A DNA stretch of 64,000 nt, taken from contig JAOTOM010004959.1 of NCBI GenBank assembly GCA_034440615.1, positions 124,001 through 188,000 on the forward strand, given 5' to 3'. The notes beneath the pieces were generated by a model that saw nothing but the letters and a program-made list of their open reading frames with translations, was not told the origin of the DNA and did not search any database. The position numbers were made by a program, and so were the translations under genes. Source of the DNA: Ashinkailepas kermadecensis (taxonomy: Eukaryota > Arthropoda > Thecostraca > Neolepadidae). Below, one piece after another: positions 12,201-22,218 of the stretch; positions within the stretch are counted from its first letter, which is position 1, and every line of letters begins with the position of its first letter.

Positions 12201-14346
12201 GAATCAGGCGCAATTTCCGGAACTGACGCAAAATTTGTATGGGGACACGGTGGAAGAAGCGAGACAGACGCATAACGTGCATTTGTGTAAGTCACGGTTG
12301 AATATTTGTCTGAGTTCAACGGATTCGGGTTAAACTCTATTTCTTCACAAGGCGGCTGCGGAGGTACATATTGAACATGATCACAGAAAGGTGATGTTAT
12401 CTCAGCTGGACAAAAAGTGCCTTTCTCAGCCTGTTTAAATGCCTTTCTGACCGGTTTTGGAGACGGCACGTGTTTGAATACACCGTCAAGTGGAGACGGG
12501 TTCGACGTTTTATTTGGTTGGGGTATTGGTGTTTCCGAAGGCAGAGCTGGTTTAAACTGATTAGGAAACGGCACTTCTTTTTTGTATGCATTTTCGGTCG
12601 TGCGGTCTGCTTTGATGTCTTCGTGAATGTGCATTTTAGAACATGTTGGCGGCACCTGCACACATGGACCTTTATAGGACTTAGTGCGAAAAGAATCAGA
12701 ATAGATGGCTTGCAGAGGTCTGTCTTCAATTCCCTGAGTTATGATGGGTGTGTCTGAATCACTATCGCAAACGGGCTGCTGTCTCATCCTCCTGTTCACG
12801 TTTCTCTTCTGCTTCTTTTTCTCCGTTGTGCATACCCAATCAGCGTTTGGTTCGGATGCCAAGAAAGCTTGCTTTGTTTTCACACCTCCAAGAAACCTCT
12901 CCTCTACATACCTTTGATGTTTCGTCTGTGGTATTTTGGTTGTTTTCACTGGCTTAGTTTTACCATGTTGCGGCTCAGGTAATGGAGGCTTGTACGTTGT
13001 TTCAAACACTATCTTCGGATTTGGGAGTTCCTCCAGTTTAGACGAGCCCGTCAAATCTCTCGCAACCTCAATAGGCTTAGCCAGAACATGCAGTGCTGGA
13101 CTAGGCGGTACGCGTCTACTAGTAGCGCTGATCAACTTGCTCTCATGCCTTCTTTCTGAAGAACTTGATCTTTGTTTTGACGCGGTGAAACGCTTAGTTG
13201 CCGGTTCCACAGCTGGAACCTTCCCCATTAACATCGGAGTCGCCGAGTTCCTACCCGTAGACTGACATGACCCAAGTGTCGCGCTGGCAATCACGAGACT
13301 ACCGTCGTTCTGGGTTTCATCTGTAGAGCATATCACTGGGTGGCTTGTCATCTCAGAGGTTGCTCTGTCCATCTGGCCGGCAGCTCTGCAGGGCATCTCC
13401 TCGGAGAGCCTTATCGGCCTGATATGGGAACCGTGATCAGGGGTTGGAGAGAGACCACTAGCCGACGGTGTCGGCTTTGGAAGGGAAAATTCGCCCGTGG
13501 GTTTGTCTGGCTCGAGGCTTTCCTGCGAGATAGTGACGCGAGACCTTTCTGTCTTGGTGGTGGTGCTGCGACACTCTGCCCATGACGTACGCTTAGACTG
13601 CACATCTTCGGCGGCCCTCTTGTTGAAGTAATCGGCGTTGGTAATCTCAGATTGATTCGAGAAAAATGCATTCATCTTGTTAAACTGCTCTAACGATAAT
13701 TGCCTGACGTTAAAGGATGCTGGGAATGGAATCGTCTGGTCTGTGTCCCAAGTCGACACACATAAATCCGTGCCAGGCTCAACACGGGAACGTTTGATAG
13801 ACAACGACTCAGATGCATCTGCTTTCTTTCTCGATGACTCCACTGTCTTTACTGGGGGCATCCTACCCCGCTCTAAGTAGGTACACTCGACACTGTGGCG
13901 GGGACGATGTGCAGGGTGAGTAATGTCAAGCGATTGGTAGTTAGGCCTGCCGTAGCTATCGGCGTTAATAGAGCTGTTAGTGCGTGCATCTGCCACAGCG
14001 CTAGCCAAGTTCGCCACCTCCTCAGTATCAGGTGCGCTGCCGCGGGGAACAGACGCTCGCCTCACAACAGGCCCCGGACGGCCGTCCGCCGACGCTCGCG
14101 AGCCGCCCCCGCCCCAGCTCGCCCCCGCCACATCGCGCTGACCCTGCAACCACTGCGCCGCAGTACACGCGCCGCCAGCTCCGGCCACACACGACCGTTT
14201 ACCTTCGACAGCCATGTCGCACGTGGTGACCGCCTCGCCGGCCGCGTTGGAGGCGCGGCACATGTAGGTGCCCGAGTCCTCCGGATACGTGTACAGGATG
14301 TCCAGCGCCACGAAGCCGAAGTCGTACATGGTGCGGAACCGGTGAC
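6245..14346 (-). CDS. sls: sls E33: second half of Ig 15 plus giant repetitive C-terminal tail
   Basis: The acceptor is CGACAG|GTCACCGG at 14346, phase 1. The first 48 codons complete Ig domain 15 (GHRFRTMYDFGFVALD, then SGTYMCRASN). At 14203 the usual phase-1 donor position for this Ig type is present (GAAG|GTAAAC), but the frame stays open for about 2,200 further codons. The tail is low-complexity and rich in S, T, P, Q, E and K. Its first part has basic patches (EKKKQKRNVNRR) and a twice-used motif (HVPSPKPVRK and LVPSPCPVHK). Its last part carries a 331-residue tandem repeat. After a damaged block (7027-7610) the same frame resumes with EKSSLPVHHSG near 7025 and ends in SSQTEAT-stop (TGA 6245-6247). 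It is probably an alternative composite terminal exon. The tail matches no domain I know and is not a classical PEVK. Confidence 0.85.
7027..7610. other. Probable assembly-error block inside the giant exon
   Basis: This block is full of homopolymers (runs of 8-14 G, C, A or T) found nowhere else nearby. Recognisable fragments of the repeat module survive in it, for example the minus-strand coding of NKVTETETSE near 7215-7235, surrounded by corrupted sequence. Frames on both sides agree modulo 3, but stop codons fall inside. This is what a poorly closed gap in a long, nearly identical tandem repeat looks like. The true number of repeat modules here is unknown. Confidence 0.8.
7611..9770 (-). 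repeat. 993-bp (331-residue) coding tandem repeat made of two diverged ~165-residue modules
   Basis: Sequences 993 bp apart are nearly identical (7619-8611 against 8612-9604), and a third, more diverged copy starts at 9605. Each unit holds module A (FTPTSQFRPIPVHNAGVRQ) and module B (STPTSQFQPVPVQN). Both contain KVTETETSEKSSYSVHHSG, LDDQIQQ-x-QQSQ, and a P-A-S/V-GAP-x-FSP stretch. The VHHSG anchors lie near 7012, 8042, 8537, 9032 and 9530. High A-to-A and B-to-B identity with lower A-to-B identity means the pair was duplicated as a unit. Confidence 0.9.
14198..14203 (-). other. sls: Internal splice donor at the Ig 15 boundary (alternative splice switch)
   Basis: The minus strand reads GTCGAAG|GTAAACGG. 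It sits where the other second-half Ig exons of this gene end (V-x-G, phase 1). Splicing here would join a kettin linker exon left of the window. Reading through gives the giant tail. Confidence 0.6.
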
Positions 14347-14915
14347 CTGTCGACAGCGTTGGACGTCGGCGAGCCAGCCGCTGACGGTTCACGTGGACGG
14401 ACAGGTCACAGCCGGGCACAAGTTCGGCAGAGGCTACTGGTGACGCGGAAACGTGCTTGGATAGAGGGAGGTATGAAAACACATCTATTTCACCTTAATT
14501 CCAGAAATCATATGATGTGCATGGGAGTGCATCTAGTTGACATCATTATGGAGCATTCCGAAGGGCACATCCGCCCGCAGCAGAGATTGTCTGGCTGCGT
14601 GACCGGGCCGAAATACATAAGTTGGACCGTCCCAGTTCACTGGATGGAGTCAACACGAAAATGGACAGCACTATGACATCACCAGTACACTGTTGCACAA
14701 CAAGGTATTGCTTCGTGGCATCCTGATTAACGAATCGAATGCTCCTGCTTCGAAACCAAAGTCGTTTTTTTTCGTAGGTTGTACATGTATAAGCAATGGG
14801 TGTAAGATACCGGAGCAGCGATGGACCTCTAACAGGCAAATGCACGACAGAACAGAGCGGAAGTTCCTCAGCCCCTGCTACCGTCGATGACAACACCGAG
14901 GCCCAGCCGACTCAC

Positions 14916-15164
14916 CCTGTGGAATGGGTCGGCCGTTGTAGAACCACTCGACCTTCATGCTCGGGTCGTTGACAGGCGTCAGCGTGGCCTCCAGGTGGGC
15001 GCTCTGGCCTTCGGCCAGGCTGGCGTTGCGCAGCGGCCGGCCGAACACCGGCTTCTCGCAGAGCAGCGCCTGCTCGACGGTGGAGCGGCGCCGGTCCGAC
15101 TCCAGGTAGGAGATCTTCTGCATGGCGGCCGGGTGCTGCGTCTCCTGGATCAGCGCCGCGCGTG
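14916..15164 (-). CDS. sls: sls E32: linker plus first half of Ig 15
   Basis: 249 nt, phase 1 to phase 1. The acceptor is GTCGGCAG|CACGCG and the donor CACAG|GGTGAGTC, with the last exon base at 14916. The linker carries the kettin signature TQHPAAMQKISYLE. The Ig part has PVFGRPL, AEGQSAHLEATLTP, and NDPSMKVEWFYNGRP. The strand-B cysteine of classical Ig folds is replaced by Ala (HLEATL), which is usual for this family. It joins E33 across an intron of about 570 bp. Confidence 0.93.
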
Positions 15165-18100
15165 CTGCCGACGTGGTCGGAGTTGTCAGAGGCACCGCGA
15201 GTGCTGGATGGTGGTGGATCACTGCGAGTTGCAACACTGGCAGGGAGGGGCGGAGGGAGGGGCGAGGTGTAGGGATCAGTAGCGTGGGATTATGGATCAG
15301 GTGGGAAAATGCATGCTTGTCTGCCATATAATGATTATTTTGGAAAGCGAATGCACAAACACATCTGGCGACAAACGTCCTCGTGGCATATGCGATGGTG
15401 ATGCAAGTTGTGCAAAAACTTCAGGTCAGTCTGAGCAAATCGTGATAAGGCAGATGTGGCCGTCGATGTGTTCGTTGAAGAATCTTAGAAGACAACCGTG
15501 GGCAAGTGAAGAAGACTGCAGCTGGCGTGGCGATTCAAGCAACATGAGGAATCATCTGGGCACTGAAGCCGCACAAGATCCACAATCAATATCAATAGCA
15601 AATGCATACATGATATTCCAGTTGGCGAATCACTGGCGTCATCACACCTCGACTGCAAACAGCTGAACAGCCAGAATGTGTTTGCATTGATGCTATTCAT
15701 TATCGTCCACTACACGTTTCCAAGCATGTCTATTTCAGACCAGGTTGCAGAAGAACCTTTCAAACACCGGAAGCCGGTCATGTCCGTTTCGTCACAAGTG
15801 ATTCGAGTTCGCCGCAGTCGCATGTCGGGAATGACGGGGATGGTAAACACGTCATAGACTGGTGGGTGCCGTGACGTCATCGAGCACCGGTACCCACACC
15901 GTCGGTGTGACGTCACAGCCGATCCTGCTCGGAATCACCGACGGAAATAGGCGAGCCAGATGTAGCCCCGTAATGATGGTGGGTTGTGGGCGAGTCCTCC
16001 GTCAGTTAGGTGGCAGCGCTACCCTCACTTAATGAGAGCGCTTCGCCATCTTCCTCTGGTGTGTGAGTAAGTAACGGGAGTAGTGGTGGGTGTGAGTGGG
16101 AGTGAGTGGTGGGTGAGTCGTACTTCAGCTGACCGCGTTAACCTTCGTCTGACGAGAGCATTTCGCCATCTTCTTCTACCAAGGGAGGGTTTCCACCTCC
16201 CTCGCCATCTCGCCCCTAATTGAACTAGATACATTAAACAAAGCCAGCGAATCTTTTGATACAAGCTATATTTAAAGACACCAAACACGAACTTGTGAAG
16301 TCAACCGCTAATCCACTGCCAGATCATAGATAAACATTTTGAAGAAATCGGACATTTTCGTCTGAAGCACACTATCACGTACAGAAAGTCGCGCAAGTGA
16401 CAAAACATACGCATGCGCGTGTAGAGCTGCACAATATCTATCGGTTGGTATTAGACACATAATCATTGGACCGTTAGGTGAGGCCCAGATCAGACCGAAG
16501 CTCTCGCTAACCGCATAGATCCTAACCATTTGGCGAAGTAAGTGTGACCAAACGACGAAATAGTTGGCCTAGGGATAAAAGCTGCGCTGCGCTGCGCTTC
16601 AATTCCTGCAATAATGGGCCATCCGAGGTCATTCAAGGATCGAGGTCACCCAAGGTCATCCAGGGATCATGGTCATCGAAGGATCGAGGTCATCAAAGAA
16701 TCCAGGTCATGAAAGGTCATTGATCTAAGATGACCTCGGACGTTTTTTCCTGATTTCGGTTTACTCTGGTGATTTTGGGTGTGGAATTTGACATTAGCGG
16801 CCATTTTACCCTAGTAAAGCTAAAATGGAAACTTCGAGCAAGATTTCGAAAATGGGATCAAGGTTTTGACATGATATGAAAGACTCCAAATATGTCCTAA
16901 CACTACGCGCTACACGTCATTAAACTGGCAAGATCCGAGGTAACGCGTTGGTAAGTATTTCTCATGCATATAAGCAGTAGAATTGTTCAAACGTGCGAAC
17001 AACTAGTCTGAAATTTTCAGACTTTTGACAACATGTGACCTTTGACCTTGGACCTCGGTGTAGGTCGCGACATCATGTAGTAAGCTGTACCACGGCCTTA
17101 ACCTGCCTACGCTATTTGTGGTTGTCAGGGGCCCGTATTAACCCCTCCCGTGCCATTCAAAGGCCACAAACTGCCCAATACCGGCCAGGGCTTGTGATCT
17201 TACGTGATGAAGACTCAGTCAATGTCAATGAGCCAATGATATTGTGTGATCTTGCAAAGGTCAATGTCCTGATGTCAAGTGGGAAATGTCAAAGACCCGC
17301 CTCCTAGCTATATATAGGCGAATTTGGACAATCCAACATCCACTTGTACAGAATGACGCGCTTTAGTTTACTAATACTGATATGCGTGGAATATCATCGC
17401 CGTTCTACCAAAAATTCGCCTGACATGCCCTCAAGAATGACGTGATATATAAATGACCGCACACGACCTGCATACCTTTCTTGCATCCAAATACGCACAG
17501 ACCATGTATCGTCAGCTATTCGAAATTTCAGAGCGCTACCTGAAATGATGTGGAGCCCATAGCTTAAACAACTGACTGGGGTAGCATACCCCACTCCCGG
17601 CATACGAGGGACAAAGGTGTCATCCCCGGCAGTGGGGATGCCGCACATCACAGGCACGTGACATTAGGTACGCTCCCCGGGCGCAGCGAGGATTTAGGGC
17701 CTCACGTCGCTTTTCGACAGAAAAAACTCCACAGACATTAAGGCGTGCATGATTATTTGCAAAAGGATACTTAGGCACGAAGATAGTTGTCGAAGTGAAA
17801 TAAATATGTCCTTAGATTCGGAAATCGAACGTAGTTTCAGGATATGTAAATATGATTCACACATATGCATCTATTTAGGTATAACTCGGCCGAATATCAA
17901 GTTGAAGATCGAGTCTGAACTTAGTTGTGATAATGCAAAGCTGGCGCATGAAATATGAATTCTGAACTTACTCAAACAAAAATATCACTACTCTTATATA
18001 TGGAATATCTTACAATACATAACTTAAGTATGCATATTTAAATAATAAAATAAAACATCAAGAGAAGTTCCATAACATGCATTAATTAAATCGGATAGTC

Positions 18101-18194
18101 TGGTATCTGTAGGCAAAATTTGCATCAGTCACAATTATATTCAGCGCCGATCTTCACCATTATATTCGTCTGAATGAGGAAATACGAGCGAAAG
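15165..18194. other. Intron 31, left part
   Basis: About 3 kb without recognisable exons. There is a loose repeat of GGATCGAGGTCATC type at 16615-16725 and a two-copy CATTTCGCCATCTTC motif at about 16040-16175. The open frames are short and carry no motif. Confidence 0.5.
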
Positions 18195-18375
18195 TATATA
18201 AATCGAGTGAACAGGGCTAGATATGCTGGAGTAGATAGCTTCTTTAGAGCTAAGGATACAATATTGATTAAGGTGTTTGACTATCTTTTTTTCTGGTCTT
18301 ATAGCAGCTTGCATTTATGGGATGAACTGAGATGGCCCCTGTGGCTCTTATTTAGCCTAACCACTTGATAACTTC
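18195..18375 (+). repeat. Dispersed repeat R1, copy 2
   Basis: Roughly 70% identical by eye to 3494-3680, same orientation. It shares TCGAGTGAAC, GATATGCTGG and TTCTTTAGAG. It lies inside intron 31. Confidence 0.6.
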
Positions 18376-19004
18376 AAGAAATATGATAATATACTTCGAG
18401 AATACGTACAAGTGTCCGATCAAATACTTCCCTCATTTCAACAACACTATTAGCATGCGTCAAGTCATTTGAAAACAACTTTTCATACATAACGTTCTGT
18501 TGAGTTCTCGCGTCTAAACGTAATGAGAGGATGCAAATTATCGTTGGCCAACTGTATCCATACGAACCGTGCACATTTGATAGCACAGGCGTACGTCTGG
18601 GCTATAGACGAAGCGCACGTGATTTGTGTCTGTAGAATCGACTGCGGACGTCACGCAATTTCAACCCTGAGCGATACACGAATTAATATACAAGCTAAAA
18701 ATATTAGAGGATGAAAACAGATATGAGGAGAATGACGTGAAAGAGCACAGAAAGTCATTATCAAACCAACTGGGATGGAACCAGCAAGCTATCCGGAAAA
18801 CCGTGTACAGACTACCAGAGATATGAACCCTGAAATAACTGGCACACCAAAACAAACTACTCGTTTACCAGTAGATCTTTAACAGATAAAACAAACGAAT
18901 GAGACGGAGTCAGAAAGGAAGCAATACGGAGTGATGGCACAACCAATGGCATCAGCAACGACCCCCCTCCCCTTCCCAACAAATCGACCGGAAAGTGCCC
19001 GCAA

Positions 19005-19502
19005 ACTGTGCTACCTCAGTTTGTGAAGTGCCCACATACTGTGCTACTCACAGTTTGTGAAGTGCCTACGAACTGTGCTACCCACAGTTTGTGAGGTGCT
19101 GAACAGCTGTGCTACCCATAGTTTGTGAGATGCCTACGAACTGTGTTACCCACAGTTTGTGAGGTAGCCACGAACTGTGTTACTCACGGTTTGTGAAGTA
19201 CCCACGAATTGTGCTACCCACAGTTTGTGAAGTGCATAAACTGTGCTACCCACAGCTTGTGATGTGCCCACGAACTGCCCTACCCACAGTTTGTGAAGTA
19301 TCCACAAACTGTCCGACCCACAGTTTGTGAAGTGCTCACAATGCTACTCACAGTTCGTGAAGTGCCCACGTACTGTGCTACCCACAGTTTGTGAAGTGTC
19401 CACCACGAACTGTGCTACCCACAGCTTTTGAAGTGCCCACGAACTGTGCTACCCACAGTTTGTGAAGTACCCACGTACTGTGCTACCCACAGTTTGTGAC
19501 AG
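19005..19502. repeat. ~35-bp minisatellite (CCCACAGTTTGTGAAGTG)
   Basis: About 14 copies of a unit with two related halves (CCCACAGTTTGTGAAGTG and CCCACGAACTGTGCTA). The array is interrupted by a SINE at 19503-19660 and ends at about 19677, only 15 bp from the E31 donor. It does not contain exon sequence. Confidence 0.88.
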
Positions 19503-19660
19503 GTTGCGGTTATTGGTTTTACGACACATCGACCGTTGAGTCATGTGGCGCCGCCAATCTCTCACGTCGATTGGTCGCGGGCGAAGAGTAGCGACAGGTG
19601 AGACTCGAGCCCACAACCTTTCGATTGTGAGACGGGAAACTTACCCCTAGACTACTCGTC
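19503..19660 (-). mobile_element. Full-length tRNA(Val)-like SINE with 17-bp target duplication
   Basis: Read on the minus strand, the element starts at 19660 with a tRNA-like head. It has an A-box-like GTAGTCTAGGGGTAAG, an anticodon-loop-like GTCTCACAATCGAAAGG resembling tRNA-Val(CAC), and a B-box-like GGGCTCGAGTCTC. A short body of about 90 bp follows and ends in CCAATAACCGCAAC without poly(A). Perfect 17-bp direct repeats (CCCACAGTTTGTGACAG) flank it at 19486-19502 and 19661-19677. The CAG ending differs from the surrounding minisatellite units, so this is a real target duplication. Confidence 0.88.
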
Positions 19661-19692
19661 CCCACAGTTTGTGACAGCTCTGCCGTACTCAC

Positions 19693-19836
19693 GCTGCACG
19701 TTGATGGTGATGCTGGAGCTGGAGGTGCCCAGACGGTTGGTGGCCTTGACGGTGTACTCGCCGGAGTCCTCCGGGTAGGCGGAGAGCACGTCCAACGCGA
19801 TAAAGCCGAAATCGTGCACAGTACGGTAACGGTGAC
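19693..19836 (-). CDS. sls: sls E31: second half of Ig 14
   Basis: 144 nt, phase 1 to 1. The acceptor is CCGTAG|GTCACCG and the donor GTGCAGC|GTGAGT. It encodes GHRYRTVHDFGFIALD, then EDSGEYTVKATNRLG. The strand-F cysteine is Val here (EYTVK), so this domain lacks both canonical cysteines. The acceptor is the first of five tandem copies (see the repeat at 19831-20020). Confidence 0.93.
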
Positions 19837-20020
19837 CTACGGACAGTGTCAGACTTACACAGTACGGTAACGGTGACCTACGGACAGTGTTAGACTTACA
19901 CAGTACGGTAACGGTGGCCTACGGACAGTGTCAGACTTACACAGTACGGTAACGGTGGCCTACGGACAGTGTCAGACTTACACAGTACGGTAACGGTGAC
20001 CTACGGACAGAGTGCCCGAC
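19831..20020. repeat. 41-bp array carrying the E31 splice acceptor
   Basis: Five copies of a 41-bp unit at 19831, 19872, 19913, 19954 and 19995. Each has GGTGACCTACGGACAGTG, which on the minus strand is an acceptor (GTAG) plus the first bases of E31. The leftmost copy is the functional one; the others lie in the intron. Confidence 0.9.
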
Positions 20021-20575
20021 TCACACTCGGCACCAGACTTGGAGTGAAGCCGAGTTTGTGACTCAGAAAGACTCAGGCACAGCGAAAGCACAGGAATCTT
20101 TTGAGACGATGCATGCAATTATTTTGTCTTAAGATAGTGCGTATGTGTGTGCGTGTACGTGCGCGCATGTGCGCTCGTTTCCAGCCCGGCTCATATGCAC
20201 GTCGATTAAATGCAAAGTTCATACTATTTGTGTCACGATATGCTTTCACTTTAGACCAATATCACACTAGACATACACATATAAAAGCTCTAAGCGGTAA
20301 CATGATACAGGAGAATAGAAATGGCATACGTCGAAGCTTGCAAACCCAGGTTTATCATAGATGCTATGAACAAATACAAAAACAAAGTATTGCAAGCATT
20401 GGTTAAGGGGTGTGACAGATTCCAATCAAAATACATAGAGCATTGCATTATTGCTCGTGTCCGGGGTAATTCAGCCTGATTCAGCTTCATTTGCATGTAT
20501 GACTCAAACCCGCTGGCCTCCTGAGGGGCGTCTGGACTCCTGGCAGGAGACTGGTCTACTTGGCCGCATCCTCAC
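20021..20575. other. Rest of intron 30
   Basis: No exon or repeat recognised. The plus-strand open frame at 20101-20406 has no motif. Confidence 0.5.
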
Positions 20576-20709
20576 CGATTGCCACCACCTTGCCGTTGTG
20601 GAACCACTCGACCTTCATGTCCGGGTCGGGGTAGGGCTCGATGCGCGCCTCCATGTGCGCCGACTGACCCTCCACCAGTCGGGTGGCGCCGGTGAGCTCC
20701 GTGATAAAC
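20576..20709 (-). CDS. sls: sls E30: first half of Ig 14
   Basis: 134 nt, phase 2 to 1. The acceptor is GTGCCAG|GTTTATC and the donor GCAATCG|GTGAGG. It encodes [22 protein letters not shown], and [13 protein letters not shown]. Here the linker is a separate exon (E29), whereas most modules keep linker and Ig start together. Confidence 0.92.
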
Positions 20710-20894
20710 CTGGCACGACGTCAGCGCGCCGTCAGAAGCCATCCAATCACAGCCAGTACGGCGAGACAGCTCAGTCCACCGCGCTCGTACACATGTCGCC
20801 GGCACACCGTCGGGAGTCTTGCCCGGGCGAATATCGAATGGCAGTACGCTAGAGCGCTTAGGTCTCGTATCTGCGAACTGTTGGATGAAATATA

Positions 20895-21047
<153 letters not shown>

Positions 21048-21084
21048 AACAAGCATTTGCCTTGAAGCACTAGGCTATGCTCAC

Positions 21085-21205
21085 CGCGGTTTTTCTGTCA
21101 CAACTGTCTCCTCGATCTCTGTCTTGGTGAACGTCCTGATCTCCAGCAGTCTCAGCTTCTCCAGAGATGCTCCGCTCTCAGTTCCCAGCAGTAGTGAGTC
21201 CTTGG
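21085..21205 (-). CDS. sls: sls E29: linker before Ig 14
   Basis: 121 nt, phase 1 to 2. The acceptor is CCTTGCAG|CCAAGG and the donor AACCGCG|GTGAGC. It encodes the linker [22 protein letters not shown] and EETVVTEKP, a kettin linker in which the QHPEAL core has changed to SGASLEK. It opens with C-C-A-A-G, as E22 and E27 do. Confidence 0.9.
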
Positions 21206-22074
21206 CTGCAAGGAGCCGGACGGAGTGTCACAAAAGAGGTTGTTACGCCGCCGCCGTCATGAGCGTCGCGGTAGATTCGTGAACTCATTACACCGACGAC
21301 ATCACGAACGGCATAGCAGACTTCGTCAACTTGCTCAGGACGTGTCGATCAGTGGTCGCTTCATTCAGCTCTGGTACGTTGGGTTTGGTTGCGTTGAGGC
21401 TTAAAATGCGCACCGAAGGGGGGGGGGCGAAATCCGTTCACCTCCGGGAGTCGATCTTGATCTCATTTACCCTTGAAGGCATCAACCTATGGTCATGAAA
21501 TGTATACTGTATGGATTTCGTTACAGACGTAATCTACTCTCTAAATGCTGTACTTATAGCTTCAGTAGTTTCTGAGATATTTGGATGGGCGAATCTCCCG
21601 GGTCAGGTTATGTGACCGCCGCCTTCCAGGGAGTGTGTTGCATCCTAGCTCAACCTAGAACTGGCACAAACCCTGACCTCTCATTTCAGAATCCACCGAT
21701 TTCAGACTCCCGCAGGAGTCGCAGGTACACACTAGCTGGTGTCGAACTGCATCCGTGCGACTCCGGCTTACTCTAGTTTGGCTTTTAGCCTTACTACTTT
21801 TACCTTTTTACCTTTCTTTTACCCTACTTTTACCTTTCGGCGCACCGGAACGCAAGAACCGAGGTCGACGTATTTTCACGTGTAGAGTGTTGAAGTGAAC
21901 ATCCAACAACAGGTCATCGGCTGAACACTCATCAAATGGGCCCTTATCTACGCACCCATCAAATTGCACTAGCGCTCATGCCACGATCGCGGACCACCCT
22001 GTTCCGGTCGATGCGGTCCCCGGACGCTCCCAGGACCGTGGGCGATTCTCCCACAGTTGGGTCACGCGACTCAC
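21206..22074. other. Intron 28 with dispersed repeat R2 (copy 1, 21443-21615)
   Basis: The segment 21443-21615 aligns by eye (about two-thirds identity) with 53137-53300, same orientation. It shares CGATCT, GTAATCTAC and AAGTAGTTTC-like blocks. It has no coding motif. The remainder of the intron is unremarkable. Confidence 0.6.
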
Positions 22075-22218
22075 ACTGCACGACGACCGTGGCGGAGGTG
22101 GCCGCCTGGCCCAGCTCGTTGGTGGCGCGGCACGTGTAGGTGCCGCTGTCGTCCTCCTGCGTGTACTTCATGTCCAGCGCGACGAAGCCGAAGTCATGTA
22201 GGGTCGACATGCGGTTGG
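22075..22218 (-). CDS. sls: sls E28: second half of Ig 13
   Basis: 144 nt, phase 1 to 1. The acceptor is CACCCCAG|CCAACCG and the donor GTGCAGT|GTGAGT. It encodes NRMSTLHDFGFVALDMKY, then DDSGTYTCRATNELGQA. The usual GHRFRT opening has become ANRMST. The acceptor and the first 25 or so exon bases are part of a huge upstream array (22219-24950). Confidence 0.93.

Noticed and set aside
14347..14482. Extension of the giant ORF upstream to an ATG at 14482
   Set aside because: The first 45 codons are intronic. The acceptor at 14347-14348 and the Ig fold place the exon start at 14346.
17300..17345. TATA-box-like CTATATATAG with possible promoter
   Set aside because: No gene follows on the plus strand and single TATA strings are common in AT-rich introns.
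19590..19660. Functional tRNA-Val gene on the minus strand
   Set aside because: The acceptor stem does not pair and the segment is the head of a SINE with target duplications.
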